From positions 1 through 10,410 of the forward strand of contig JAZKAD010000052.1 of NCBI GenBank assembly GCA_040389305.1: a stretch of DNA of 10,410 nt, written 5' to 3'. This document shows, piece by piece, positions 1-7,479 of the stretch. The position numbers were made by a program, and so were the translations under genes. This DNA is from JAZKAD01 sp040389305. Its GTDB lineage: Bacteria > Pseudomonadota > Alphaproteobacteria > Rickettsiales > Rickettsiaceae. Position 1 is the first letter of the stretch. Each line of letters opens with the position of its first letter. The notes under the pieces were generated by a model. The model had not been told where the DNA came from and did no database searches. It saw only the letters and a program-made list of their open reading frames with translations.

Positions 1-386
1 CGCATCATTTAAATCGCGTCCATTTACTTGCATCCAAAGGAGGGCAGGGGCGCGCTAAGGTTGGCACGCAAGAGCTAATAGAGGCTTGTCTTCGACTAAG
101 ACCCGACAGAATTATTGTAGGAGAGCTAAGGGGCGCTGAGGCGTTTAGTTTCCTTAGGGCAATCAACACAGGTCACCCCGGCTCCATTTCGACGCTGCAT
201 GCTGACACCCCTGCGATGGCTTTAGAGCAGTTAAAGCTAATGGTGATGCAAGCTGGTCTTGGCATGCCACCTGACGAGATTAAAAAATACATCTTTGCCG
301 TGATAGATATCGTGATACAGCTAAAGCGTGGATCTGGCGGTAAACGTTATGTTTCGGAGATATATTTTAAGGACGTAGAAAAGTGA
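1..386 (+). CDS. virB11: VirB11 family T4SS ATPase, C-terminal part (5' end outside window)
   Basis: Reading from base 3 gives 127 residues with no start codon, ending at TGA 384-386, so this is the 3' part of a gene that begins upstream. VirB11 is a hexameric cytoplasmic ATPase at the inner-membrane base of type IV secretion systems; it powers pilus assembly and substrate transfer together with VirB4 and VirD4. The visible part holds the Walker B-like stretch RIIVGELRG and the family's His box (TGHPGSISTLHAD, about 168-206), both typical of the secretion ATPase (VirB11/GspE) superfamily. The tail after LEQLKLMVMQAG is the expected C-terminal subdomain. The Walker A motif lies outside the window. 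virD4 follows 61 bases downstream on the same strand, the gene order of the Rickettsiales rvh cluster, which supports VirB11 over a GspE/PilB homologue. I see no truncation or frameshift at the 3' end. Confidence 0.93.
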   Translation, partial: HHLNRVHLLASKGGQGRAKVGTQELIEACLRLRPDRIIVGELRGAEAFSFLRAINTGHPGSISTLHADTPAMALEQLKLMVMQAGLGMPPDEIKKYIFAVIDIVIQLKRGSGGKRYVSEIYFKDVEK

Positions 387-447
387 TTTTAGAGACGGAT
401 ATTAATTAGAACTCCAATTACTAATTTTGAAATAAAGAGTATCATAA

Positions 448-2208
448 ATGCAGGCATTTTTTTTAAAATTTAGAAATATTGTAGTTAAGCTATTTTTTCA
501 TCTATTGGCTATTGGTGTATTAATATGGATTACAGGTGCCGCTATAAGCTTCGCTGTGCCCTCAAATGCTCCTGATATTTTGACCTTTAATCTAATCACT
601 TTAGATTTAGTAATGCAATGGGGGTCATGGTTATATGTAAGCTGGCAGAATTTGCCTTTGGCTGCTTATGGGTATCTTAAAATCAAACTTCTTTGCGCTC
701 TGATCATTCCTAGCGTCATAACTCTTATGTTATATATCAGTTTTTTTGATAATATAATGGAGTGGGAGCCAGTAAAGCCTAAAGAGTCAGTGCATGGAGA
801 TTCAAGGTGGGCAACTCACATTGATATTAAGCGCGCTAACTTACGTTCCAAAGATGGCATGATGCTTGGTGTAGACTCTACTGGATATTTTGTATCCGAT
901 GGATATCAGCATGCCTTGTTATTTGCTCCAACTGGATCTGGTAAAGGTGTGGGTTTTGTTATACCAAACTTACTATTTTGGAGCCAATCCGTATTCGTTC
1001 ATGACATCAAGCTTGAGAACTACGAGCTGACTAGTGGATGGCGCGCGAGTCAAGGTCAAGAGATATTTGTCTGGGAGCCAGCAAATCCCGATGGAATTAC
1101 GCATTGCTATAACCCTATCGACTGGATTAGTACGAAGCCCGGCCAAATGGTGGATGACGTTCAAAAACTTGCGAACTTAATTCTACCAAAGCAAGATTTT
1201 TGGGAAAACGAAGCGAGAACACTTTTTGTTGGCGTAGTGCTCTATTTGATAGCTGATCCTACTAAAGTAAGGTCATTTGGCGAAGTAGTGCGTACAATGC
1301 GTAGCGATGACGTAGTATATCACCTCTCAGTTGGCCTAGACACCTTGGGTAATATTATGTCTCCTGTAGCTTACATGAACATAGCTGCATTCTTGCAAAA
1401 AGCCGACAAAGAGCGTTCTGGCGTAGTATCCACACTAAATTCTTCATTGGAGCTATGGGCCAACCCTTTGATTGATTCAGCCACAGCAACTTCTGACTTT
1501 AATATTTTAGAGTTTAAGAAGAGGAGGCATACCGTATATGTGGGCTTGACTCCTGATAATATACAGCGTTTACAAAAACTGATGCAGGTATTTTATCAAC
1601 AGGCAACGGAATTTTTAAGTCGCAAAATCCCCGATACTAAAGAAGAGCCTTATGGCGTGATGTTTTTATTGGATGAATTTCCAACGCTTGGAAAAATGGA
1701 GGCATTTAAGTCTGGTATTGCTTATTTCAGGGGATACAGAGTGCGTCTATTTTTGATTATTCAAGATACGCAGCAGCTTAAAGGCACATATGAAGAAGCT
1801 GGGATGAATTCCTTCCTCTCTAACTCTTATTTCCGCATCACATATGCTGCGAATAACTACGATACAGCAAATCTAATTTCTCAATTATGTGGTAACAAAA
1901 CTGTGGAGTCGGTTTCTAAGAGCGCTCCTACATTTTTTAATCTCAATCCTGCTAGCCGCACAGAAAGCACATCATCAGTACAGCGTGCATTGTTATTGCC
2001 TCAAGAAGTACTTCAATTGCCGCGTGAAGAGCAGATAGTGCTAATAGAATCCTTTCCGCCTATTAAATCTAGAAAAATAAAATATTACGCAGATCCATTT
2101 TTCACAAAACGTTTGATAGCTCCAACATACGTTCCAACTCAGGAGCCTTATGATCCGCGTAAGAATAAAAGTGAAGATGGGGCGCAGTCTGAAGAAGGCG
2201 AGAGTTAA
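448..2208 (+). CDS. virD4: VirD4 type IV coupling protein (T4SS substrate receptor ATPase)
   Basis: A 586-residue TraG/VirD4-family coupling protein, an inner-membrane ATPase that recruits effector proteins or DNA-protein complexes and hands them to the T4SS channel. Two hydrophobic N-terminal segments (about residues 10-36 and 78-100) fit the usual two-helix membrane anchor. They are followed by the family motif HGDSRWA (116-122), a Walker A motif PTGSGKG (161-167), and a Walker B motif in FLLDEFPTLG with D409 and E410. The length is close to that of full VirD4 proteins, so the gene appears intact. The C-terminus ends in a short charged tail (KSEDGAQSEEGES). The ATG at 448 is preceded by AAAGAG at 434-439, a reasonable ribosome binding site. 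It lies 61 bases after virB11 and was probably transcribed with it; a hairpin at the stop codon ends the unit. In Rickettsiales the rvh system is thought to export effectors into host cells; whether this copy does so is inference. Confidence 0.96.
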   Translation: MQAFFLKFRNIVVKLFFHLLAIGVLIWITGAAISFAVPSNAPDILTFNLITLDLVMQWGSWLYVSWQNLPLAAYGYLKIKLLCALIIPSVITLMLYISFFDNIMEWEPVKPKESVHGDSRWATHIDIKRANLRSKDGMMLGVDSTGYFVSDGYQHALLFAPTGSGKGVGFVIPNLLFWSQSVFVHDIKLENYELTSGWRASQGQEIFVWEPANPDGITHCYNPIDWISTKPGQMVDDVQKLANLILPKQDFWENEARTLFVGVVLYLIADPTKVRSFGEVVRTMRSDDVVYHLSVGLDTLGNIMSPVAYMNIAAFLQKADKERSGVVSTLNSSLELWANPLIDSATATSDFNILEFKKRRHTVYVGLTPDNIQRLQKLMQVFYQQATEFLSRKIPDTKEEPYGVMFLLDEFPTLGKMEAFKSGIAYFRGYRVRLFLIIQDTQQLKGTYEEAGMNSFLSNSYFRITYAANNYDTANLISQLCGNKTVESVSKSAPTFFNLNPASRTESTSSVQRALLLPQEVLQLPREEQIVLIESFPPIKSRKIKYYADPFFTKRLIAPTYVPTQEPYDPRKNKSEDGAQSEEGES

Positions 2209-2249
2209 AATTCTGCATTAAGCAATTAAAGCTCTCGCATTTTATCTTT
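2198..2249 (+). terminator. Rho-independent terminator-like hairpin at the end of virD4
   Basis: GCGAGAG (2198-2204) pairs perfectly with CTCTCGC (2232-2238) and is followed by ATTTTATCTTTA. The stem can extend inwards by a T-G and a T-A pair. It overlaps the virD4 stop codon (2206-2208). The 27-base loop is longer than usual, but the GC-rich stem and T-rich tail are in the right order for the plus strand. It plausibly separates the T4SS unit from the gat operon. Confidence 0.55.
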
Positions 2250-2272
2250 ATCCAAAGCGGGTAATATACCGA

Positions 2273-2301
2273 TTGCCTTGAAATAATCCATATGCTAATA
2301 T
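2273..2301 (+). promoter_or_regulatory. Candidate promoter for gatCAB
   Basis: TTGCCT (2273-2278) and TAATAT (2296-2301) sit 17 bases apart. Each matches the sigma-70 consensus hexamer at four of six positions. They lie just downstream of the virD4 terminator-like hairpin and 26 bases before the gatC ATG. Position and spacing are good; the sequence match is only moderate, and AT-rich DNA gives such matches by chance. Confidence 0.4.
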
Positions 2302-2327
2302 TCGCTTCGAATCTTCAAGGAGGCCTT

Positions 2328-2630
2328 ATGATCTCGGTAGCAGACATACAAAAAGCATCTAAGCTTGCTAAAATTAAACTTAGTGATGATGAGACGGAGC
2401 GTTTAACCCATCAAATTGGCAATATCATGCAGATGGTACAAGAGATGCGTAATGTGGATTGCGCCGGCGGAGCTCCTTTAGCTTCGGTATGCGAACAAAG
2501 TGCTTTTATGCGGGATGACGTCGCGTTAGAGACGGACTTAGGCACGGCGTTGTTTGAAAATGTTCCTGGAAAAGACAAGGCTTTTGCTAAAGATATTAAG
2601 TGCTTCATAGTTCCTAAGGTGGTTGAGTAA
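2328..2630 (+). CDS. gatC: Asp/Glu-tRNA amidotransferase subunit C (GatC)
   Basis: A 100-residue GatC, the small subunit of the GatCAB amidotransferase. GatC wraps around GatA and GatB and stabilises the complex that converts Glu-tRNA(Gln) and/or Asp-tRNA(Asn) to Gln-tRNA(Gln) and Asn-tRNA(Asn). The start (MISVADIQKASKLAKIKLSD) and the later MRDDV stretch (residues 61-65, LREDV-like) are typical of the family, and the length is normal. I chose the ATG at 2328 over an in-frame ATG at 2292 because AAGGAGG (2317-2323) lies 4 bases before it and the protein then begins as other GatC proteins do. The 2292 start would add 12 unconserved residues and fall inside the putative promoter. It is the first gene of gatC-gatA-gatB; gatA starts 56 bases downstream. 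Confidence 0.95.
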   Translation: MISVADIQKASKLAKIKLSDDETERLTHQIGNIMQMVQEMRNVDCAGGAPLASVCEQSAFMRDDVALETDLGTALFENVPGKDKAFAKDIKCFIVPKVVE

Positions 2631-2686
2631 ATTTCAAAAGGCTCTCTGTAGATCGAACAATTACAATATTAGTTAAGGGTACTCTA

Positions 2687-4162
2687 ATGTCAGAATTAGT
2701 TAAACTAACAATCGCAAGCGCACAAGAGGGTTTGGTTAGTAAGAAGTTTTCGGCTCTCGATCTTACTAATGCTCATCTTAAGCAAATGGAAAAGCACCGA
2801 GCCCTCAATGCTTATGTTCTAGAAACTCCTGAACTCGCTATTAACGCAGCCATAGAAGCAGATAAGAGAATCAAAGAAGGCTCCGCTCTACCTATTGATG
2901 GAATTCCCGTTGCAGTGAAGGATTTATATTGCACGAAAGGAGTGCGCACCACTGCTTGCTCTAAGATTCTTCATAATTTTGTCCCGGGTTATGAATCTAC
3001 AGTCAGCAAAAATATCGCAGACAAGGGTAGTGTTATGCTGGGTAAGGCTAACATGGATGAATTTGCCATGGGGTCCTCTAACATGACAAGCTCTTTCGGT
3101 AATGTGATTAACCCTTGGAAGGATCAATCTAATAAAGATTTGACCCCCGGAGGATCTTCGGGAGGTTCTGCGGCAGCAGTCTCTGCTTTTATGGCTATGG
3201 CTGCACTTGGAAGTGATACTGGCGGTAGCGTGCGTCAGCCCGCAGCATTCACGGGACTCGTTGGAATTAAACCAACATACGGCCGTTGCTCTCGTTTCGG
3301 CATGATTGCTTTTGCAAGTTCCTTAGATCAGGCTGGGGTGTTCACTAGAACTGTAGAAGACTCTGCTATAATGCTCGAAGCTATGATGGGATTTGATCCA
3401 AAAGATTCAACATCACTAAACGCTCCCGTGCCAAGTCTTCGTCCCGCTACAAAAGAATCTATTAAGGGAATGAAAGTTGGCGTTCCTATGGATTTAATGA
3501 AGCAAGAAGGTATAGCACCTGAAATAATTTCTATGTGGAATGAGTCCATTGACATAGCGAAGCGTGAAGGTGCAGAAATCGTAGATATTACACTGCCCAA
3601 CGCTAAATATGCTTTGGCCGTATATTACGTCATCGCGCCAGCGGAAGCTTCTGCGAATCTTTCGAGATATGATGGTGTGCGCTATGGACTTAGAGTGGAA
3701 AAGGATGGAATGAGTTTAGATGAGATGTACGAACTTACACGCTCAGAAGGCTTTGGTTCTGAAGTAAAGAGAAGGATCTTAATAGGGTCATATGTTCTGT
3801 CCTCGGGCTTTATTGATGCTTACTACATCCATGCTCAGAAGGTGAGAAGATTAATTGCAAACGACTTCAGTAGAGCTTTTGAGAAAGTGGATGCGATCCT
3901 ACTACCTACAGCTCCAACAGCAGCATTTGCTTTAGATTTTGTGGATGATAATCCAGTGACGATGTATTTAAATGATATATTTACTATCCCCGCGAGTTTA
4001 GCGGGACTACCTTGTCTTTCTGTACCAGCTGCGATGTCCGGGTCAGGTCTGCCTCTTGGTATGCAAATAATTGGTAATAAAATGGATGAATATAACGTTT
4101 TGAAACTAGCAGCTAGCTTAGAGCGCGGTTGCGGAATAGACTTTACTCCAAAAGGGTTTTGA
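2687..4162 (+). CDS. gatA: Asp/Glu-tRNA amidotransferase subunit A (GatA)
   Basis: A 491-residue amidase-signature protein, the glutaminase subunit of GatCAB. It releases ammonia from glutamine (or asparagine) and channels it to GatB. The Ser-cisSer-Lys triad can be placed: K78 in PVAVKDL, cis-Ser S157 in TPGGSSGGSA, and nucleophile S181 in GSDTGGSVRQPA. The 24-residue gap between the two serines matches the family. The stretch KPTYGRCSRFGMIAFASSLDQ (one residue split aside) is also typical of GatA, rather than of other amidases. The ATG at 2687 has AAGGG at 2675-2679 with a 7-base spacer. Length is normal and no key residue is missing. gatB begins two bases after the stop, so the two are almost certainly co-translated. 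Rickettsiales generally lack glutaminyl-tRNA synthetase and depend on this pathway for Gln-tRNA; that this organism does so is inference. Confidence 0.97.
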   Translation: MSELVKLTIASAQEGLVSKKFSALDLTNAHLKQMEKHRALNAYVLETPELAINAAIEADKRIKEGSALPIDGIPVAVKDLYCTKGVRTTACSKILHNFVPGYESTVSKNIADKGSVMLGKANMDEFAMGSSNMTSSFGNVINPWKDQSNKDLTPGGSSGGSAAAVSAFMAMAALGSDTGGSVRQPAAFTGLVGIKPTYGRCSRFGMIAFASSLDQAGVFTRTVEDSAIMLEAMMGFDPKDSTSLNAPVPSLRPATKESIKGMKVGVPMDLMKQEGIAPEIISMWNESIDIAKREGAEIVDITLPNAKYALAVYYVIAPAEASANLSRYDGVRYGLRVEKDGMSLDEMYELTRSEGFGSEVKRRILIGSYVLSSGFIDAYYIHAQKVRRLIANDFSRAFEKVDAILLPTAPTAAFALDFVDDNPVTMYLNDIFTIPASLAGLPCLSVPAAMSGSGLPLGMQIIGNKMDEYNVLKLAASLERGCGIDFTPKGF

Positions 4163-4164
4163 TT

Positions 4165-5616
4165 ATGGCTTATATAGAAGGACATACGGGTGCTTGGGAA
4201 TATGTGATTGGGCTTGAGATTCACGCTCAAGTCACCTCTAAATCAAAATTATTTTCAGGGTCATCGACTGAGTTCGGGGCGAGTCCAAACTCGCAGGTAT
4301 CATGGGTGGACGCTGCAATGCCAGGCATGCTTCCGGTACTTAATAGTTATTGCGTAGAGCAGGCCATAAAGACTGGCCTTGGACTCAAGGCTAAGATAAA
4401 CCACTACTCAGCCTTCGATCGTAAGAATTATTTTTATGCGGATCTTCCACAAGGGTACCAAATATCTCAATTTTATCATCCAATAGTATCTGGTGGTGTG
4501 GTGAATATTTTGACTGATACTGGAGATGCTAAAAAAATTCGCGTAAATAGAGTTCATCTTGAGCAAGACGCTGGAAAAAGTATGCATGATCAATCACCGA
4601 CCAGTACCTACATAGACCTTAATCGCTCTGGTATTGCGCTTATGGAGATCGTGTCTGAACCTGATCTATCTTCTCCATTTGAAGCTGCAGAATATATTAA
4701 AAAAATTCGCGCTTTACTTCGTTACTTGGGTACTTGTGATGGAGATATGGAAAAGGGTTCTATGCGCTGCGATGCTAATGTTTCTGTAAGAAAAAAAGGC
4801 GCTCCCCTTGGAACGCGCTGCGAGATCAAGAACGTCAATTCTGTGCGTAATGTAATGCGTGCTATAGAATATGAAGCAATGAGGCAAGTAGAGGTGTTAG
4901 AAGGTTTTGGTGTTGTTAACCAAGAAACCAGGCTTTTTGATGCAGATACCGGCAAAACACGCACTATGCGTTCTAAAGAAGATGCTCATGATTACCGTTA
5001 TTTTCCAGACCCAGATTTATTACCAGTCATTATAGAGCAATCTACAATTGACAAAATTGCATCCGAGATGCCAGAATTACCCGATGCAAAGATAGAGCGA
5101 TATATTTCAGAGCTCGGCCTTAGTCCTTATGACGCAAGCGTACTTGCTAGCGACAAAGAAGTGGCTGATTATTTTGAATTAGCTTCTAGTAACAGGTCCG
5201 CAAAGCTAGTGGCTAACTGGATAACTGGAGAGCTGTTTGCGTCTTTAAATAAACATTCAGTAGAGCTTACGGATTGCAAAGTTTCTGCCGAGTCTTTGTC
5301 AAGGCTTGTTGGATTAATAGAGAGCAATATCATCTCAGGTAAAATTGCTAAAGCGGTTTTTGAAGTTATGTTCGAAACCGGTAATAGTCCAGAGGATATC
5401 GTCAAAGAAAAAGGCCTCGTGCAAGTTTCTGATACTTCTGCTCTAAAAGCTGCAATTGAAGAAGTGATGCAGGAGAATCCTGGCTTTGTTGAAGAATATA
5501 GATCGGGCAAAGATAAGCTTTTTGGATTTTTTGTAGGACAAGTAATGAAAAAAACCGAAGGCAAGGCTAATCCCAATATAGTAAATGAGCTTTTTAGAGA
5601 GTCTTTAAAAGGTTAA
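4165..5616 (+). CDS. gatB: Asp/Glu-tRNA amidotransferase subunit B (GatB)
   Basis: A 483-residue GatB (PET112 family), the subunit that binds misacylated tRNA, activates the Glu or Asp side chain with ATP and accepts ammonia from GatA. Family motifs from the chosen start are IGLEIHAQV (15-23), DRKNYFYADLPQGYQISQ (85-102), HLEQDAGKSMHD (131-142), DLNRSGIALMEIVSEPDL (151-168), MRCDANVSVR (200-209), EIKNVNS (220-226) and DYRYFPDPDLLPV (276-288). The C-terminal third is the helical/YqeY-like tRNA-binding tail. I chose ATG 4165, two bases after the gatA stop, with AAAGGG at 4151-4156; the in-frame ATG at 4129 would overlap gatA and add 12 unconserved residues. The gene is full length with no sign of decay. 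It ends the gat operon; a palindromic repeat follows 22 bases later. Confidence 0.97.
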   Translation: MAYIEGHTGAWEYVIGLEIHAQVTSKSKLFSGSSTEFGASPNSQVSWVDAAMPGMLPVLNSYCVEQAIKTGLGLKAKINHYSAFDRKNYFYADLPQGYQISQFYHPIVSGGVVNILTDTGDAKKIRVNRVHLEQDAGKSMHDQSPTSTYIDLNRSGIALMEIVSEPDLSSPFEAAEYIKKIRALLRYLGTCDGDMEKGSMRCDANVSVRKKGAPLGTRCEIKNVNSVRNVMRAIEYEAMRQVEVLEGFGVVNQETRLFDADTGKTRTMRSKEDAHDYRYFPDPDLLPVIIEQSTIDKIASEMPELPDAKIERYISELGLSPYDASVLASDKEVADYFELASSNRSAKLVANWITGELFASLNKHSVELTDCKVSAESLSRLVGLIESNIISGKIAKAVFEVMFETGNSPEDIVKEKGLVQVSDTSALKAAIEEVMQENPGFVEEYRSGKDKLFGFFVGQVMKKTEGKANPNIVNELFRESLKG

Positions 5617-5638
5617 GGCTCTTAGCGCTCCATCCCAC

Positions 5639-5724
5639 GTCATTGCGAGCAAGCCATAAGGCTAAGCCCTGCAATCCAGTGTAAGTGATTATTCCCTGGA
5701 TTGCGGCGCGTTGCTCGTGGTGAC
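5639..5724. repeat. Palindromic intergenic repeat between gatB and truA
   Basis: An imperfect nested inverted repeat. The outer arms GTCATTGCGAGCAA (5639-5652) and TTGCTCGTGGTGAC (5711-5724) are complementary at 11 of 14 positions. The inner arms GCAATCCAG (5671-5679) and CTGGATTGC (5696-5704) are perfectly complementary around a 16-base loop. The GTCATTGCGAG...GCAATCCAG pattern resembles, from memory, dispersed palindromic repeats common in Rickettsiales and other bacteria. It could fold in RNA and act as a terminator or processing site after gatB, but has no T-tract. A second element with the same plan lies at 9448-9522. Confidence 0.75.
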
Positions 5725-5758
5725 TCCATCCTCCCAAAAACATCGTAATCATATCTAT

Positions 5759-6502
5759 ATGCCACGCTATAAAATCACACTAGAATATATGGGTACTGGT
5801 CTCGTTGGGTGGCAAAAGCAAGATAATGGCCTGTCTGTGCAGGAACTCCTAGAGACTGCTATATCTCAGTTTAGCAAGGAGGCGCCTATCACTTATGCAT
5901 CCGGAAGGACCGACGCCGGGGTCCATGCCTTTGGGCAGGTTTGTCATTTTGATCTTATTAAAAACCATGATCCATATACAGTTACGAGAGCAATCAATCA
6001 TTTCCTAAGGCCACATCAAGTTGCGGTATTAAACTGCGAAATTGTGGACGAAGCATTTCACGCAAGATTTTCCGCAACTTCAAGGCATTATCTTTATAGA
6101 ATAAATAATCGGAGTAGCTTAATAGCTCTTGATCGTGATAGAGTTTGGTGGGTAAAACATCCACTAGATGTTAAAGTCATGAAAGAGGCGTCAAAGCACT
6201 TAATTGGTCGGCATGATTTTACATCATTTCGCGCGTCAGCATGTCAAGCGAAATCCCCGATTAAAACTTTAGACCAACTGGATATCGTCTCCTTTGATGA
6301 TGAGATACATTTTACTCTCTCCGCTCCATCTTTTTTGCATCATATGGTGCGTAATATTGTAGGTACATTAACACTAGTAGGACTTGGTAAATGGAGTCCT
6401 ATGGACCTTCGGATAGCCCTTGAGTCAAAACAAAGATCCGCTGCTGGCGTAACCGCACCTGCGCATGGACTTTATTTTGTCAAAGTTAAATATACAGAAT
6501 AA
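5759..6502 (+). CDS. truA: tRNA pseudouridine(38-40) synthase TruA
   Basis: A 247-residue TruA, which isomerises uridines 38, 39 and 40 in the tRNA anticodon arm to pseudouridine. The catalytic aspartate is D52 in GRTDAGVHAFGQ (49-60), the family signature. RYKITLEYMGTGLVGWQ at the N-terminus, HARFSATSRHYLYRI (101-115) and HHMVRNIVGTL near the C-terminus are typical. Length matches the family. I chose ATG 5759 because MPRYKI is the usual TruA beginning; the frame stays open further up to 5666 through the palindromic repeat, and TTG 5711 or GTG 5717/5720 would add residues encoded by that repeat. No clear Shine-Dalgarno sequence precedes 5759, so the exact start is less certain than the gene. 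prmC begins 18 bases after the stop, suggesting a truA-prmC unit devoted to translation. Confidence 0.94.
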   Translation: MPRYKITLEYMGTGLVGWQKQDNGLSVQELLETAISQFSKEAPITYASGRTDAGVHAFGQVCHFDLIKNHDPYTVTRAINHFLRPHQVAVLNCEIVDEAFHARFSATSRHYLYRINNRSSLIALDRDRVWWVKHPLDVKVMKEASKHLIGRHDFTSFRASACQAKSPIKTLDQLDIVSFDDEIHFTLSAPSFLHHMVRNIVGTLTLVGLGKWSPMDLRIALESKQRSAAGVTAPAHGLYFVKVKYTE

Positions 6503-6520
6503 TATTTAAAATAAGTCCAC

Positions 6521-7357
6521 ATGAAAATCTCGGAAGCTTTAATTGAAACCAGTAAAATACTACTGCAAGCTGGAATTAGTAACCATGCAATGGAGGCGCG
6601 GTTACTTCTAGGTCATGCTATGAATGTATCCGAAGAATATCTTATCTTGCATAAAGGTTTAGAAATATCTCCCGCCCAACTTAAAATCCTACAGGAAATG
6701 GTTGATAGAAGGGCGAAACTTGAGCCAATGGCTTACATTTTAGGCCGTAAAGAATTTTTTAGCCGGGAATTTGTTGTAAACTCTCACGTGCTTATCCCGC
6801 GCCCAGATTCTGAAGTTCTTATAGAATCGGTCCTCAAGGACTATAAGGGCTGCGAAGGACTCAATATACTAGATCTTGGTACTGGCAGCGGGTGTTTGAT
6901 TATCACTCTATTGCTAGAGTTACAAAATGCTGCAGGCATAGCTGTAGATATAGATTCTCATGCTTTGAGTATAGCTCAGGCTAACGCAGATTCTTTGGAT
7001 GTTAAAAATTTGCAATTTATTCAAAGTAATTGGTTTGATGCATTACAATCAACTCATCATTTCGATATTATTATTGCGAATCCTCCATATATATGGGGTA
7101 GCGAAAACGTAGCTCAGGAGACCCTGTTATACGAACCTCATCTAGCTCTTTTTGCTCAAAATCAAGGCCTTGAGCCGTATGAAATAATCTCTAAGCAGGC
7201 AAGAAATTTCTTAAAACCCGAAGGATCGATATATTTAGAGATAGGATTCGATCAAGCCCAAGATGTAACGGATCTTTTTTTGGGGCGAGGTTATAAAAAC
7301 CCAGTCAAAACTCAAGATCTTGCTGGACATGTGAGATGTTTAAAGTTTCAAATCTAG
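6521..7357 (+). CDS. prmC: Peptide chain release factor N5-glutamine methyltransferase PrmC (HemK)
   Basis: A 278-residue PrmC, the SAM-dependent enzyme that methylates the glutamine of the GGQ motif in release factors RF1 and RF2, increasing termination efficiency. The N-terminal helical domain (about 1-80) that recognises the release factor is followed by AYILGRKEFF (71-80), IPRPDSE (92-98), the SAM-binding loop DLGTGSG (118-124) and the catalytic NPPY (187-190), which contacts the target glutamine. These motifs distinguish PrmC from other class I methyltransferases. The length is normal. The ATG at 6521 lies 18 bases after truA with no strong ribosome binding site, so translation may be coupled to truA. 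In some Rickettsia PrmC is, as I recall, fused to a tRNA methyltransferase; here it is the single-domain form. Confidence 0.95.
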   Translation: MKISEALIETSKILLQAGISNHAMEARLLLGHAMNVSEEYLILHKGLEISPAQLKILQEMVDRRAKLEPMAYILGRKEFFSREFVVNSHVLIPRPDSEVLIESVLKDYKGCEGLNILDLGTGSGCLIITLLLELQNAAGIAVDIDSHALSIAQANADSLDVKNLQFIQSNWFDALQSTHHFDIIIANPPYIWGSENVAQETLLYEPHLALFAQNQGLEPYEIISKQARNFLKPEGSIYLEIGFDQAQDVTDLFLGRGYKNPVKTQDLAGHVRCLKFQI

Positions 7358-7479
7358 CTCGCTTTTCAAGGTATTTTTTCTGTGGCCACAACTTAATTAT
7401 GTCTTATATAGCGTTGATTTCTAGCTTTTTTCAAAGAAGTCATGTTATATTGAAGGCGTTATAACTATAAGAGAATGTT

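Noticed and set aside
2292..2327. In-frame upstream ATG for gatC adding 12 residues
   Set aside because: It lies in the putative promoter, has no ribosome binding site, and the added residues are not GatC-like; ATG 2328 has AAGGAGG and the family N-terminus.
4129..4164. Upstream ATG for gatB overlapping the end of gatA
   Set aside because: The extension is merely the gatA 3' end read in another frame; ATG 4165 gives the normal GatB start and has AAAGGG before it.
7381..7390. Perfect palindrome TGTGGCCACA after prmC, considered as a terminator or operator
   Set aside because: Ten bases with no loop cannot form a useful hairpin, no T-tract follows, and a palindrome of this length is expected by chance.
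7414..7451. TTGATT and TATATT as a pdhC promoter
   Set aside because: The spacer is 26 bases, too long for a sigma-70 promoter, and other pairings in this AT-rich stretch are no better.
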